Below are positions 20,193 to 31,090 of a stretch of 64,000 nt of DNA, piece after piece. Under the pieces are notes generated by a model. That model did not search any database. It saw only the letters and a program-made list of their open reading frames with translations, and was not told the DNA's origin. A program made the translations under genes and the position numbers. The DNA is taken from NCBI GenBank assembly GCA_949152475.1, contig OX424567.1, forward strand, positions 30,343,402 through 30,407,401, written 5' to 3'. This stretch comes from Terebella lapidaria (taxonomy: Eukaryota; Annelida; Polychaeta; Terebellida; Terebellidae). Every line of letters starts with the position of its first letter. The stretch's first letter is position 1.

Positions 20193-21035
20193 TTGGCGGA
20201 ATCGAATCAAGTCCAGCATTTTCCGGCAGCGACAGATTTTGCAGTGAAAACGACTAAGTGTTTCCCGGAAGACCACCAGTCCGGAGAAGCGGTGCAGAAG
20301 CGGTGCAGTAAAAGCGGTGCAGTAGATCGACAATTTCAGTTTCCCGGCCTTCCGGAATGGCCTACTCGGCGTTCCTTGAAAGACAAGATCGCGGCCGGAG
20401 CAGAGATTGGGCAAGCCCTCAGCCACTGGATTATAGCCGGCTGTGTAAGCGGTGTGAACGGATGTTCGAGAGTGCGAGGGACAGGAGACGGCATGTGTGC
20501 CCAGCCCAGAGATTTCATTGCTGTTTGTGTGCCTTCTACGGCAACCGGGCGGGAGATGCACGGCTGGAAGTACCCTTCCGGGAACCGTCCTCCTCAGGAC
20601 GAGGCAACCCTCAACCATGTGGGAACCTTTGATTCGGCCTGGCGGGGAACAGCAACGCAGTCCCGGCGAAGGCGGTTCCGGAGATTCTGCACACAGTCAC
20701 CTAGGGAGAATCCAGTTCCGGAAACTTATGCGGACCAGCTTCCGTTTGGACCTGACTGGGATGCCGGAGCAGCCGATCCCATCGAACAACCGGAACCGAT
20801 CGATCCTCCGGTTTGGGTTCCGGATCCGCAGGGCTGTCTTAGGGCAGCGGAAGACTCATCTCCGGAAGATTGGGAGCCGGAACTGGTGATATCAAAGAAA
20901 CCAGAAGAGGAAGTTCAGCCGGTGGAAGACTGGGAGGCAGAGATCCGGGTGTGGGAATATAGACCACCTTCTCCCACCTCGGATACGGAATCGGAGACTT
21001 CCGAGTACCACACCGCGGATGAGGAGGAACCTTGA
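20193..21035 (+). CDS. second copy of acidic accessory frame
   Basis: Same 280-codon frame as at 15061-15903, identical as far as I can see, with the overlapping finger frame at 20357-20632. Function unknown. Confidence 0.5.
   Translation: MAESNQVQHFPAATDFAVKTTKCFPEDHQSGEAVQKRCSKSGAVDRQFQFPGLPEWPTRRSLKDKIAAGAEIGQALSHWIIAGCVSGVNGCSRVRGTGDGMCAQPRDFIAVCVPSTATGREMHGWKYPSGNRPPQDEATLNHVGTFDSAWRGTATQSRRRRFRRFCTQSPRENPVPETYADQLPFGPDWDAGAADPIEQPEPIDPPVWVPDPQGCLRAAEDSSPEDWEPELVISKKPEEEVQPVEDWEAEIRVWEYRPPSPTSDTESETSEYHTADEEEP
20357..20632 (+). CDS. second copy of the small finger frame
   Basis: Copy of 15225-15500 with the same CKRC...HVC and HCCLC pattern. It opens at the first ATG after the second copy of module 1. 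Confidence 0.5.
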   Translation: MAYSAFLERQDRGRSRDWASPQPLDYSRLCKRCERMFESARDRRRHVCPAQRFHCCLCAFYGNRAGDARLEVPFREPSSSGRGNPQPCGNL

Positions 21036-21178
21036 GGCGGATGGCAGAGTAGCAGTGGACGGAGGCGGATGGCAGAGTAGCAGTTGACGGAGGCGGTTGG
21101 CAGTGTAGCGGTAGACGGAGAAGGTTGGCAGTTTGGCGGAGACAGAAGAAGCGGTGGCAGTTAGCAGCAACAACACGG

Positions 21179-21211
<33 letters not shown>

Positions 21212-21260
21212 ATTATTTATCCAAGAAGACCACCAGGAGGAGTTGCAGTTTGCTGAGCAG

Positions 21261-21311
21261 CCAATCATCAAGCAGATAAGCCAGTCACGTGACTTCCAGA
21301 GACTATAAAAG
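21261..21311 (+). promoter_or_regulatory. internal promoter-like module 2, second copy
   Basis: CCAAT, TCACGTGA and TATAAAAG (21304-21311), a duplicate of 16129-16179. No ATG occurs between this TATA box and 21389, so an RNA begun here would have the zinc-finger frame as its first open frame. Confidence 0.65.
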
Positions 21312-21388
21312 GGGCAGTTAGCTGTTACCGGACGCAGAAGGCAGTTTGCTGTAGCTGAGTCAACATCGACACAAAGCAGAGAATCAGA

Positions 21389-23239
21389 ATGCCGAAAGTA
21401 AAGACAACACCCCGCAAGCCCCGCCCTCACCGGTGTGGAGACTGCAACCTTGAATTCAAGAGCAAGCACACGTTGCTCCGGCATGTCACGGAGCAGCACA
21501 CGAGTGAAGTCACCGTCTTCGCCTGTCCGCAGTGTGACCATTGGAGTAGACGGAAAGAGGGGACACAGAAGCATCTGCAGTCCCGGCACGCAATGGACGC
21601 AAACCCGATTCGACTAAGGGTGGGCAGAGAGCAGTTTGAGGAGAAAAGCCTCCGGTCCAAGATGACCCCACGGAAAAGCAAGAAGCCGGTAACACGGCAT
21701 GACCAGTTGTCGGATACGGAGTCGGAGTCGGGAGGTTCGGTTTCGTCCCGGACCCGGTACCGTTCCGGTACCCAGTCGGTGGCCACACTAGCAGCCGACG
21801 TTTCGTCCACGGAGGCGGAGAGCAGTTCGGAAGAGGAAGCGGAGCTGAAAATCATGGCAAGTGAAGACGAGTTGCAAGAACCAGGAGACCCGAAGCCGGT
21901 TAAGCCGCCTGTGACCCGGAGTTCTTCCCGGAACACCTCCCGGAAAAACAGCCCAGACCCATCTCGAGGTACCGGAGCCGATCGAGACCGCGGAAAGAAG
22001 CGGAGTCGCAGCCGTTCGCCGGATAAATCCGGGCGCCATCAACGACGGGAATATAGGAAGGAGAGCCCGGAGCGAGCCAAGGACCGAGGCGGAGAACGTG
22101 GCCGAGAGGAGAAACGACACACCCCACCCAAGTCTTCCGGAGGCAGCGTCAAAGGAAAAGGCAAGGGGGTGTATGACTACAAGTTCCGGCTGTTGGAGGA
22201 AGGTTCCAGCGGAGCAACGGCAGAAGTGGGAGTGGCGGACAATGCGGAAATGCAGAGCAGAGACGATGAGGAAGACCTTTTCCGGAGCCCACCTCCGAGA
22301 ACGACTAGCAGTGGACGAGCAGTGAGCAGTGTGATTGTCCGGCCCGGAGGCGGAGCAGAAAGCAGAGCCAGCGGCCGAGCCGATAGCAGAGCAGATAGCA
22401 GAGCAGATAGCAGAGCGGGTAGCAGAGCCGATAGCAGAGCAGATAGCCGAGCGGACAGCAGATCCGGAGGCAGACCAGAGACCAAAACGGAAGGCGGAAC
22501 CCGGAGCAGAGCTGGCAGTGAGACGGAGACCCGAGGATCCACGGAGCGAACTTTGCCGGCAACCATTCAAGCAGTAGCCGGAAGCAGAACCAGTTCCGCG
22601 GCTAGAGATGACGGAATGGAGTCTTCCGCGTCTGACCGAAGCCATGCGGACGTGCAGAGAGCCCGGAGGAGTATCCTGGTAGACCAAGCCAGAGCTACAC
22701 CCGGAATCCTGTCTCCGGTGGAAACCCGACCTCGACAGTCTTCCAGTGATCGGTCCGGAAGGAGCCAAGTCCGAGCACCAACCCAGAGTCCACCCTACAC
22801 ATTCTACCCGTTTGGCGGTCCTTCAACTCAACCGTGTCCGTCCCATTGTTTCCCGGTGAATATTGGGGGACGGAGCGCTTCCGTCTTTGCGCCTGCAGTC
22901 CCAGAGCATGCCAGATACTATGCAGTACGTTGGGGACCGGAGCAGTGGGGGCCAGCCGAGATGAGAGACTCCGGCGTCTACGTGGAGATCATGGAGCAGA
23001 GAGAGTCACCGTTTGGTCTCGTCCCGACCCGTCAGATCGTCCGGATCCCAGATTGGTCCATCCGGGACGAACGCCTCAGGAATGGGTTCTACGTCCCGCC
23101 CCAGTGGAGCCTCCATGATCCCGATCTTCTCCCGGTTGATGCCAGAGGAACAAGCTTCGGACGACCGTTGGTACCACAGACCATTCCACCTCGTCCGCCG
23201 TCGGGGAGCAGTTCGCGCCGTGATACTGGTGGGCAGTAG
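21389..23239 (+). CDS. C2H2 zinc-finger accessory protein of gypsy element
   Basis: A 616-codon ATG frame. Two C2H2 fingers lie at about residues 16-37 and 46-67 (both C-X2-C-X12-H-X4-H). A long disordered Ser/Arg/Glu-rich region follows, with RSRSRS near 210 and an (ADSR)n repeat near 325-355. The C-terminal ~130 residues look folded, rich in Trp, Pro and Tyr (YYAVRWGPEQWGP, VRIPDWSIRDE). There is no membrane segment or signal peptide, so it is not an envelope protein. Zinc fingers plus an SR-like region suggest nucleic-acid binding, perhaps in RNA handling or targeting; this is inference. I know of no standard gypsy gene of this form. A partial copy is at 16341-16988. Confidence 0.75.
   Translation: MPKVKTTPRKPRPHRCGDCNLEFKSKHTLLRHVTEQHTSEVTVFACPQCDHWSRRKEGTQKHLQSRHAMDANPIRLRVGREQFEEKSLRSKMTPRKSKKPVTRHDQLSDTESESGGSVSSRTRYRSGTQSVATLAADVSSTEAESSSEEEAELKIMASEDELQEPGDPKPVKPPVTRSSSRNTSRKNSPDPSRGTGADRDRGKKRSRSRSPDKSGRHQRREYRKESPERAKDRGGERGREEKRHTPPKSSGGSVKGKGKGVYDYKFRLLEEGSSGATAEVGVADNAEMQSRDDEEDLFRSPPPRTTSSGRAVSSVIVRPGGGAESRASGRADSRADSRADSRAGSRADSRADSRADSRSGGRPETKTEGGTRSRAGSETETRGSTERTLPATIQAVAGSRTSSAARDDGMESSASDRSHADVQRARRSILVDQARATPGILSPVETRPRQSSSDRSGRSQVRAPTQSPPYTFYPFGGPSTQPCPSHCFPVNIGGRSASVFAPAVPEHARYYAVRWGPEQWGPAEMRDSGVYVEIMEQRESPFGLVPTRQIVRIPDWSIRDERLRNGFYVPPQWSLHDPDLLPVDARGTSFGRPLVPQTIPPRPPSGSSSRRDTGGQ
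22365..22470 (+). repeat. 12-bp in-frame minisatellite (ADSR)n
   Basis: About eight units close to GATAGCAGAGCA encode repeated Ala-Asp-Ser-Arg within the zinc-finger protein. Units vary slightly. The repeat keeps frame. Confidence 0.85.
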
Positions 23240-23508
23240 TCGTCGCAAGTCGCCGCAAGTCGTCGCAAGTCAAGTCGGCGCAAGGAGAAGAAAGAAGAAC
23301 CGTTTCCCGGATTCTAGTATAATTAAGAGTTAAAAAGTGGGAAACGGAACAAGCAAGATATCCGGGTACAGTGACGGTAAACTAGTTAAGAGGTACCAGT
23401 ACCCGGATCACGGAAACAAGTTGTGTTTGATTTTACGGACAGTTTAACGGTTGACAATTTGTATATTTGTGATATGTGATATTGATCTGTTCGGGACGAA
23501 CAGAGTCT
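23240..23508 (+). other. 3' non-coding region of gypsy element
   Basis: Sequence between the zinc-finger frame and the polypurine tract. It begins with short repeats of 'gtcgcaagtc'. No ORF of note. Confidence 0.7.
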
Positions 23509-23521
23509 AAGGAAGGGGGAG
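23509..23521 (+). other. polypurine tract
   Basis: AAGGAAGGGGGAG directly abuts the 3' LTR start, as expected for the plus-strand primer. Confidence 0.9.
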
Positions 23522-24908
23522 TGTAACGGTTTTGGGGCGTACCCAAAGGTTTCCCCTAGGTAATTCTGTTAGTGTTTTGTGATATTATGGTTAAATAACC
23601 GTTTATTAGGGTGTATATGTGTTTAAAGGTTCATACGGTTCCGTATTGTTAATGTTTTAAAGGTTTTCCATCTCGGAACTTAGTAATTTATGATGTCGGT
23701 AAAGCCGGAGACGGAGCCGGAACCGGAGATGGAACCGGACACGGAGCCGGAACAATGGAGTACAAAAACGTAATGACGTTATTTCCGGAAGGTCATGTGA
23801 TCAGCCTCGTTTTCGGTTTAAAAGGTGACGTGTCAGCCACTGATTGGTTCTAGAGTGTTTTTAGAAATCCGGAAAATATCAGTGTTTTGGCGGACTATGA
23901 CGTCACAATAGGTTGGTCACGTGACGTGGGTCTCAGGTCTATAAAAGCCCCCGCTTCACAGCGGACGGCGGAGTTGGTGTCCTGACGTCGACCTGTGCAG
24001 ACCCCTTCTCCCATAGCAGAGTACTCCCTTGTTCCGGATAGAGTCATCCAGATGATAGCAGTTAAGTCTTCCGACTGTGAACTTGGAAAATAAACATGAA
24101 AACTTCAACCGAGTTGTTTTTCCGTGTTCGTTAGGGAACTGGAAGTTATAATAAAGTTAGTTTCCCGGAAAAGACAGTTATACGGAGTAAAGGGAGATAA
24201 GACTACAGTCGGTTAAGACCAAGTTGTAACGACGTCTTAGGGTGATCCAAGAACCCAGATCACCGAGGAAGGAGACGGAGACGGAGACGGAGGTGGAATT
24301 CAACGGAGCAACTACGGAGGCGGTATCGGACGGAGCAGTTGCAGAGACGGGAACGACGAAGCAGTTGCAGAGGCGGTACCGGACGACGGAGTTGCAGAGG
24401 CAGTACCTGACGCAGCGGTTGCGGTAACCGGGAGTGGGAACACTTCCGAGATACTCCATTTCAGGTGCGGTACCAGGTTGCAGTGAGGCGGAGCCAACCG
24501 GAGCAGATTGCAGTGCGGCGGAACCTGGCAGAGCGGTTGCAGTATTCGGAAACGGCAACGTTCCCGGATTCTTTATTCCAGGCGCAGTCGCAGTTTGCAG
24601 TAGGACGGAAAACGACGGAGCTGTTGCAGTAAAGCGGTTTCCCGACGGAGCAGTTGCAGTACCCGGAGACGGAAACGCCTCCGGATCCTTACTTTACAGG
24701 TGCAGTTGCAGATTAGCAGTCGGGCAACGGTTAAGAGGTCCATTCCAGACCACGCTACCAACCTTAGAGACTTCTAGCCGGAGTTCAACCGTACAGTAGT
24801 AGCAGTTTCCCGGAGTTTTACCGTTTCAGCTCCGGTTATATAACCACTCACCCACCTCCCAAGTAAACCGGTTATCAAGACGTCACAGAAGGGTGCAAAC
24901 CCGTTACA
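23522..24908 (+). repeat. 3' LTR of gypsy element
   Basis: 1387 bp, about six substitutions from the 5' LTR and no length change. Same CRE, E-box, TATA and AATAAA. Followed by ATAT, the target duplication. Confidence 0.97.
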
Positions 24909-25345
24909 ATATTGTCAGAAATGTATTACCCAGTGTGTGGTACATGTCAAGTTTAGTACTTCGTCGATTTTCGACTCAGTTTATATTCGGCTCGAATCTC
25001 TTTGTTTCATATGAGGGATCTCATCAGATGCTTTGGAATAAAAATGATGTACTTTGCAACTTCGTTGTTTCATAATCATGACATGAATATTACCCCAACT
25101 TCGTTTATATACATTTTGACCTGAAATGTTTTGTTTCGTTTGAGGGATATCATCAGATGCTTTGTAATAAACGTTTCGTACTGTAGTTTCAGTTTTGTAG
25201 ATTTATAATCTTGGCGGGATTATTACAAACTCTTATCCGAGAATTCAAATAAGTGGCTATCATAGAAAAAAATGAAACGTATGCATTGTGTTAGTTAGCA
25301 GGGTGGACACGAACTATAGGGTTTTCCCACCATCACCGTAGAGGG
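24909..25345. repeat. duplicated host segment, copy A (right half)
   Basis: This continues copy A after the gypsy element and matches 34952-35215. It contains two internal similar units with 'gagggat(c/a)tcatcagatgcttt' about 130 bp apart. No coding. Confidence 0.72.
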
Positions 25346-28001
25346 ACTGTGCAGTGGTATATCCGTTGTGAACGGCATTCGTTCAGCATTTTGAACAGTC
25401 TGTTTTGAACGGCATCCACACGTCTGACAGTATACGTATAACTCCATGTTTATGTCGTATATGAAGGGGGCAATTATTATTTCATGTTGTGCATGCCAGG
25501 GTACCCACAGATAAGAAAAAACAAGGAAAAGGCTGAAAACAACATTCACTGCAGGGAAAAATCTCAAAAATCCAAACTCAGGGAAAAATCAGGGAATTTC
25601 CCTAATGAAATGGTGTGCATCGGTTTGTTTTTATTACCAATGATAAGGTTTCAGTGGTGGGTTCTTTTGCTCTCCGTTGGAAACGTGGTAATATGTTCAT
25701 ACACTCACGCTACTGTGTGATTATTTTTGTCCGCAATAATTTACGATAATTGAACATTTTATTTGAGCATTTTCAATGGAACGGAGCGCCCATTGCCGTC
25801 AGAGCTCAGCATGTATGGACAATATTTCTCAACAAATGGTATCATGAGCTGATGTTTGGTGTTTGTCAGTGTCCGCGTGATCAACATAGAAAACTATTGT
25901 AGAGCACAATTCTTCTCACTCCGTTGTGTGATATATATCCTGCAAATTATCTCGTCCATACCACACATTTTTCAGGTCATGAATGGTAATTCTTTCAAAC
26001 TTCTTAGAAAAGCATGAAGTGGCAACCGGTGTAAAAGAAATTTACGTCCTATGGTCCCACAGACAAATATTTCTAGGAAATGTTGTCCAGTGGGACAATA
26101 ATCTCAGTTATATAATCCGACGGGCCTAATTCCCTAGGAAAAACATGTCCTGGGACCTAATTCCTTAGAAAAACATGTCCAGGGACATATTTCCCTGGCA
26201 CTCATATCCAGGCAGACTATTTCCCCAAGGAATATATGTCCGGGGGATCTAAAATACATGGGGCATATATTCCATTTCCATCGCTTTCACGAATGATGAA
26301 TACACAAAGCGGCTAACAATTTGATGAATTCGTACTTCGGAACACTCAGGTCCACTTTGAAGCGGTTTCTTCCTGTGATTCGGACGTCGTGCTGTTATAC
26401 TCAACTTCATTCCAACGCTTCTCGGCAGTAATTTCGTTTTAGATAATCGAATCAACTTGAAATTGTGTATGTCCTACCCGGATGTCGAGCCACAACTGTC
26501 GAGCCACAACCTTCCAAACTAAAAAAAAAATCTCCAATCTACCCCTTGTGAATTTCAGGCTGAACATGGAATGTGCGCCCCGTTCGTGGAATGTGATACT
26601 TAATGTCGCCCCGTTCGTGTCACAAAAAAATGAGAAGTTATTTTTTTTTCTAACCCATACGTATGAGGTACTAAGACATACATATGAAACTAACACATAC
26701 TTAGGAAAACTGATTCAATAGTGGGAGATACTAACGTTTCCAAATTATCGAAGCCGACGTGGAAATAGAAGTAAATGTGTTCGTCTTCTGGATTTCCCAT
26801 CTAACCTTCATGCTTATTTGACGCGTTTCGTGAAAATGACACAAGGTGCACGGAATAGATCCATCTATTTATAATGTGATATTTCCTAGTATACGTATGA
26901 GTATCTCCTGCGGTATATAACATAGTATCTCTTACCTATTACTTAGTATTTTATACATATGTGATGAGTATCTCTCACTTTTGTGTTAGTATCTCATACG
27001 TATGACTTATCACCTCATGTGTATCACTTAGTATCTCATACGTGTGAGTTGTAAAAGATAATAACTAGGGCTTTTGATGGCACGAAAGAGGCCCCGTAAT
27101 CCATTGCTTCAAAATAATATTTACTTAGAATACACTCGAATATCTTTGACTCAATATCACCACAATTGGCATAAAAATAATCACCTAATTTCGTTGGAAT
27201 TTATGGGATATGCCTGTCTCATTTTGACTGTTTTATTGCCGGGGCCCCCCAGGGCCGCGGCTTACTGGAGTAACATTGGAAATTTTTGCCAGAAACTGGT
27301 ATTATCGCCCAGAATCTGGTATTATCGCTCGGAAGTTCGATGGGTCGAATTGAACCCGTACATTTTTTTCTTGCTTAAAATGCCAGCATTTCTATCGCCA
27401 TTCGATAGATGGGGACACTGTACGGGTAAAATTCATGCACGCCTATTTTACTCGTTCATGATCATCACCTGTTCAAGACTTGATATGGCACGCAATGTAA
27501 CCAATATTCGATATTGGAACACATCAATACTTTCACATATGCTTACTGTTAATACACCCCTTCATGGCATCAATTACTCGAATTGAAACAGGTTAATTTG
27601 TTATAGATCTATTCGGTTTACCAATCTAGTCTAAAGGGTTGATTATAGTAAATGTAACATTTTGGAATGTAATAGAAGCATGCCCCAAAACACCAAGACT
27701 TAGAATGCGTCAAACTTTGTAGGATCAACACCTTACTGATATAGTGAATTGCTCAATTTTCATATTATGAAAATATTATTTATTCATTTTATTTCGATCC
27801 TCTAAAATGGGGAAACCCATGTTATATACGTTGAGAACATCAACCGAGAGCGTATAGACTAGATCTTGGCCTACTTTTTCCAACATTATTAATTCAAGTT
27901 AGTCACGAACATTAATTATTCAAGTTAGTCACTCCGAACATGAATCATGTGCCCCGGTTATTGCTCTTGATGCCTAGCATCTGCTATTTTACTTGTTAAC
28001 A
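25346..28001. other. intergenic, AT-rich
   Basis: No defended gene. A 170-codon plus-strand frame at 27074-27586 has no recognisable domain and no exon signals; I regard it as chance or a decayed fragment. Degenerate repeats at 26040-26260 are listed separately. Confidence 0.5.
26040..26260. repeat. degenerate tandem repeats with palindromic core
   Basis: About five imperfect units of ~33-45 bp are built on TTCCCTAGGAAA (near-palindromic), 'acatgtcc' and 'gggac'. They look like a decayed satellite or the end of an old element. Confidence 0.6.
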
Positions 28002-28118
28002 TTGGTGTAGATTGCAAACGTTTATAGTTGTGAAACTTTTTTGGTGTAGATTGCAAACGTTTATAGTTGTGAAACTTTTTTGGTGTAGATTGCAAACGTT
28101 TATAGTTGTGAAACTTTT
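28002..28118. repeat. 39-bp perfect tandem repeat, three units
   Basis: Three units of 39 bp (28002-28040, 28041-28079, 28080-28118) starting TTGGTGTAGATTGCAAACG. The period is 13 codons and the minus strand stays open, but no protein family is evident. Identical units imply recent expansion. Confidence 0.93.
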
Positions 28119-28389
28119 TAGAATTGCGGCATCGTTGCCGAATACGGGATGTGAAACACAGCAGGTGAGCCGTTCAAGTTGATGAAAATATCGCCCAATA
28201 TCGTGTTTCACAGTCACAAAAACATGAGTATATTCACGAGCGTTGACATTTCATGAGCACAATGAAAAGAAAGATGCGCCCATGAACCCACATAAAACTA
28301 TGATTTATATCTCGGTCAGCTATGCTTAACTTGTTATAACAACCACTCCCGTTCGTGGGGTTCGTCCGCATGTGCCGTCAGTGACTTCA

Positions 28390-28414
28390 ATCAAATAAAT
28401 AAATAAATAAATTC
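28390..28414. repeat. (AAAT)n microsatellite
   Basis: Short run of AAAT units, about five copies. Confidence 0.8.
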
Positions 28415-28526
28415 ATTAAGGAATTGATACATGACACTTATATAACGAATTATGTTGACACTGAGATATGAAATATATTTAAATTTCCCTTAAAGTCCAT
28501 AGAAGCCTTGACGACTGTAACCCATA

Positions 28527-29881
28527 TACACCCTGCAACATACCTTAAGGCGGTGACTGACCTAGTTCTTTTGTCTAGGGGTCAGGTCATGTTATTGTCA
28601 CCGACTTGTGCTCAGATTTTTTGGAAGGAAGATCAACACACGGTAAGAAAAATGCAATTTCTGCAACATAACGCATATATATTATAACTGAGGGGGATGA
28701 TACGATGTCCGAGATACTACTACAAATTCATGTATTTCACAAATATTTGTAGGGGCTGAAATTCCCCAGAAATAAGGTTTCTTCCATCAATATTTACCCC
28801 AATTTTGACACGGTGAATACGTTCATGGTCATTTTAAATAAATTCTGCACATTGTACTTCGATAATCTGTACACGGGAGTTAAGATAATCATCTCATCTT
28901 TCATATATCCTGCGCATACGCACCAATATATTGTAATTTTTCACTTTTTCCTAAATTACTACACACGCTTGTCGTGTCACCGATTTGAGTCAAGCGTCAC
29001 CGACTTAAGATGTTAGTTGCCCAGAAAAGGACTGGTATCTCTCCACGAAAAACGCATAAAGTATTAGCCACCGCCGATGTTCAATCAACAGTATGCATTG
29101 CAACATCATAATGCAAATGTCTGTATTATTTTCTTTCCATAATCTTGTCTTCATATTTGGAAATCGAGCAAAATTTTAACATGTACACTATACACACTCA
29201 TAATTATTACGTGACATGTCAATAACGCGGTCTTACGAAATGTTGTTGGGATGTATACTGCACAATGTATTGTTGCGTACGGTCCACGATACCACGAATA
29301 TGATATCGCTATAACCGTACACGAGAACACCTTTCCTGAGAACTCATTGTACAGTTCAACTCATTCAACCAGTGGGTATGTCATACCCAAAATGTAAACC
29401 TAAGTCGGTGACGCTTGACTCAAATCGGTGACACGACAAGAATGTGGAATAATTTAGGAATAACTGAAAAATTACAAGATATTAGTGCATATGCGCAGTA
29501 TGTATGAAACATGACATGATTATCTTAACTCCCGTGTATAGATTATCTAAATACAATTTGCAGAATTTATTGAAAATGACCATGAACGTGATCACCGTGT
29601 CAAAATTGGGGTAAACATTGATGGAAGAAACCTTATTTCTGGGGAATTTCAGCCCCTACAAATATTTGTGAAGTAAATAAATTTGTAGTAGTATCTCGGA
29701 CATCGTATCATCTACCTCAGTTATTATATATATGCGTTATGTTGCAGAAATTGCATTTTTCTTACCTTGTGTTTATCTTCCTTCCAAAAATTCTGAGCAC
29801 AAGTCGATGAGAATAACATGACCTGACCCCTAGACAAAAGAACTAGGTCAGTCACCGCCTTAAGATATGTTGCAGGGTGTA
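28527..29881. mobile_element. non-autonomous foldback element with 481-bp inverted arms
   Basis: The left arm 28527-29007 and right arm 29401-29881 are reverse complements with roughly 10% divergence. The ends read TACACCCTGCAACATA...GGGTGTA and are flanked by TA on both sides (28525-28526 and 29882-29883). The ~390-bp middle (29008-29400) is unique and non-coding. Such long arms around a short centre fit a foldback-type or long-TIR MITE mobilised by a TA-targeting transposase; the superfamily is inferred only from the TA. The arm divergence points to an old insertion. Confidence 0.85.
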
Positions 29882-29883
29882 TA

Positions 29884-31090
29884 GGAAGAGGCCTTATACG
29901 GTATGGAATGTGAATAATTATGGCAAGTGATATGTATACAGTTTTATATATACAGTATATAGTTTTGGATACTTGCTTAACATAATCCTAAGAAGAAAAT
30001 TAATGTGGTACAAGAATTGAATATACAAATTATTTCCCACTAAAATCCCCCCTCCCACTCCAATGTGAAATCGTGACAAGTTGGCATGAGTACATAATGT
30101 ATTGTATTCAAGATTGGGTCCGTCACAGTCAAGATGAATAACTAGAGGAAAGATGGCTTTATTGTTTGATACAAAATAATGTATACTTTTAAAACTTCCT
30201 AATTGATCGGGTATACTGTTACAAAAGATTGGACCATCATGATTCATACATCTAAAAGCCCTTCTTGATTTGAAGTGAGGAAGTATTTTAAGTTTGTTGA
30301 CAATTTTATTTGTATGATCGTTATAATTTATTCTGGCCACAATCCTAATTGCTTTTCTTTCTGCAAAATAAGTCTATTCAAATATGTTGAGTTAGATGAT
30401 TCCTATAATGTTATTCCATATTAATATGTTATTATGCAGAGCATAGAGACGCAGCGAGTGGAAAAGCAGGTTTCTTGTAGATCTCTATACACGTAATAAT
30501 AATTATTATCATGTTAATGGGCCTATGTGTGCTTGTGTACTATGTCTATGATATATATACACTGCAATGATACTGGTAGGTCTAGGCCTAGAATAGTGCC
30601 AAAAATGGACAATCAGTGGGCCTAGATCTATGTGTGTAACAATGAAACTAAAAAAAAACACTTTCATCATAACCAATTGTTGTATTATTGTTATTGTATC
30701 TGAATATTCAGAAGGCTCCTTTTCCACTCGCTGCTTCTCTATGGTCTGTATAATAACATATTGATATGAAGTTGTGTTAAATGCTTTGAACACCCCAAAA
30801 TGTTGACGAATTTAGGACAAATGGCTCGCATGCAGAGAATGCACTCACTGATTCAGCAGCACTGTAATCTCAAGACGAGAAAGAACATGAAGATAGCTGT
30901 AACCTCAAGATGCAACAATTACTATAGGAGAATAAATGGGAGTCAAATTACTCAAGACTTCTGACATAAGTTTTGATAGGTAGGAAAGGTGACCCAGTAT
31001 GGGCGATATGAGTCCCCCTAGATAATCAATATAATGATTGAGTTTATGAGTAACACAAAATCATAAATGCAGAAATTTCATCATGACCAT
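29884..31090. other. intergenic, AT-rich
   Basis: No gene recognised. A 140-codon minus-strand frame at 29918-30340 shows no domain. 'ccactcgctgc(g/t)tctct' motifs near 30450 and 30725 appear inverted relative to each other, hinting at a decayed ~280-bp inverted-repeat element. Confidence 0.45.

Larger units (their letters stand above)
16995..22118 (+). repeat. internal tandem duplication, unit 2
   Basis: Unit 2 of the 5132-bp-period duplication. It repeats the end of pol, module 1, the acidic and finger frames, the A tract, module 2 and the start of the zinc-finger frame. Beyond 22118 the sequence is single-copy and completes that frame. Confidence 0.95.
7372..24908 (+). mobile_element. Ty3/gypsy LTR retrotransposon, 17.5 kb, young, with internal tandem duplication
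   Basis: Parts in order: 5' LTR, primer binding site, gag, pol, accessory block with internal promoter-like modules, polypurine tract, 3' LTR. Both LTRs are 1387 bp with TG...CA ends and differ at about six positions (~0.4%), so the insertion is recent. The 4-bp target duplication is ATAT (7368-7371 and 24909-24912); the unfilled paralogous sequence at 34952-34972 supports it. A 5132-bp-period internal tandem duplication inflates the length; one unit fewer would give ~12.4 kb. The element is far more GC-rich than its flanks. Gag and pol frames are long and open, and the accessory block is partly disturbed by the duplication. I recognise the family from the protease, reverse transcriptase, RNase H and integrase motifs. 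Confidence 0.97.

Noticed and set aside
21389-23239. Envelope gene in the 3' block of the gypsy element
   Set aside because: No signal peptide, membrane segment or fusion-peptide-like stretch; fingers and SR-rich sequence instead.
27074-27586. 170-codon plus-strand frame
   Set aside because: No domain, no splice or promoter context; kept only as a note in the intergenic entry.
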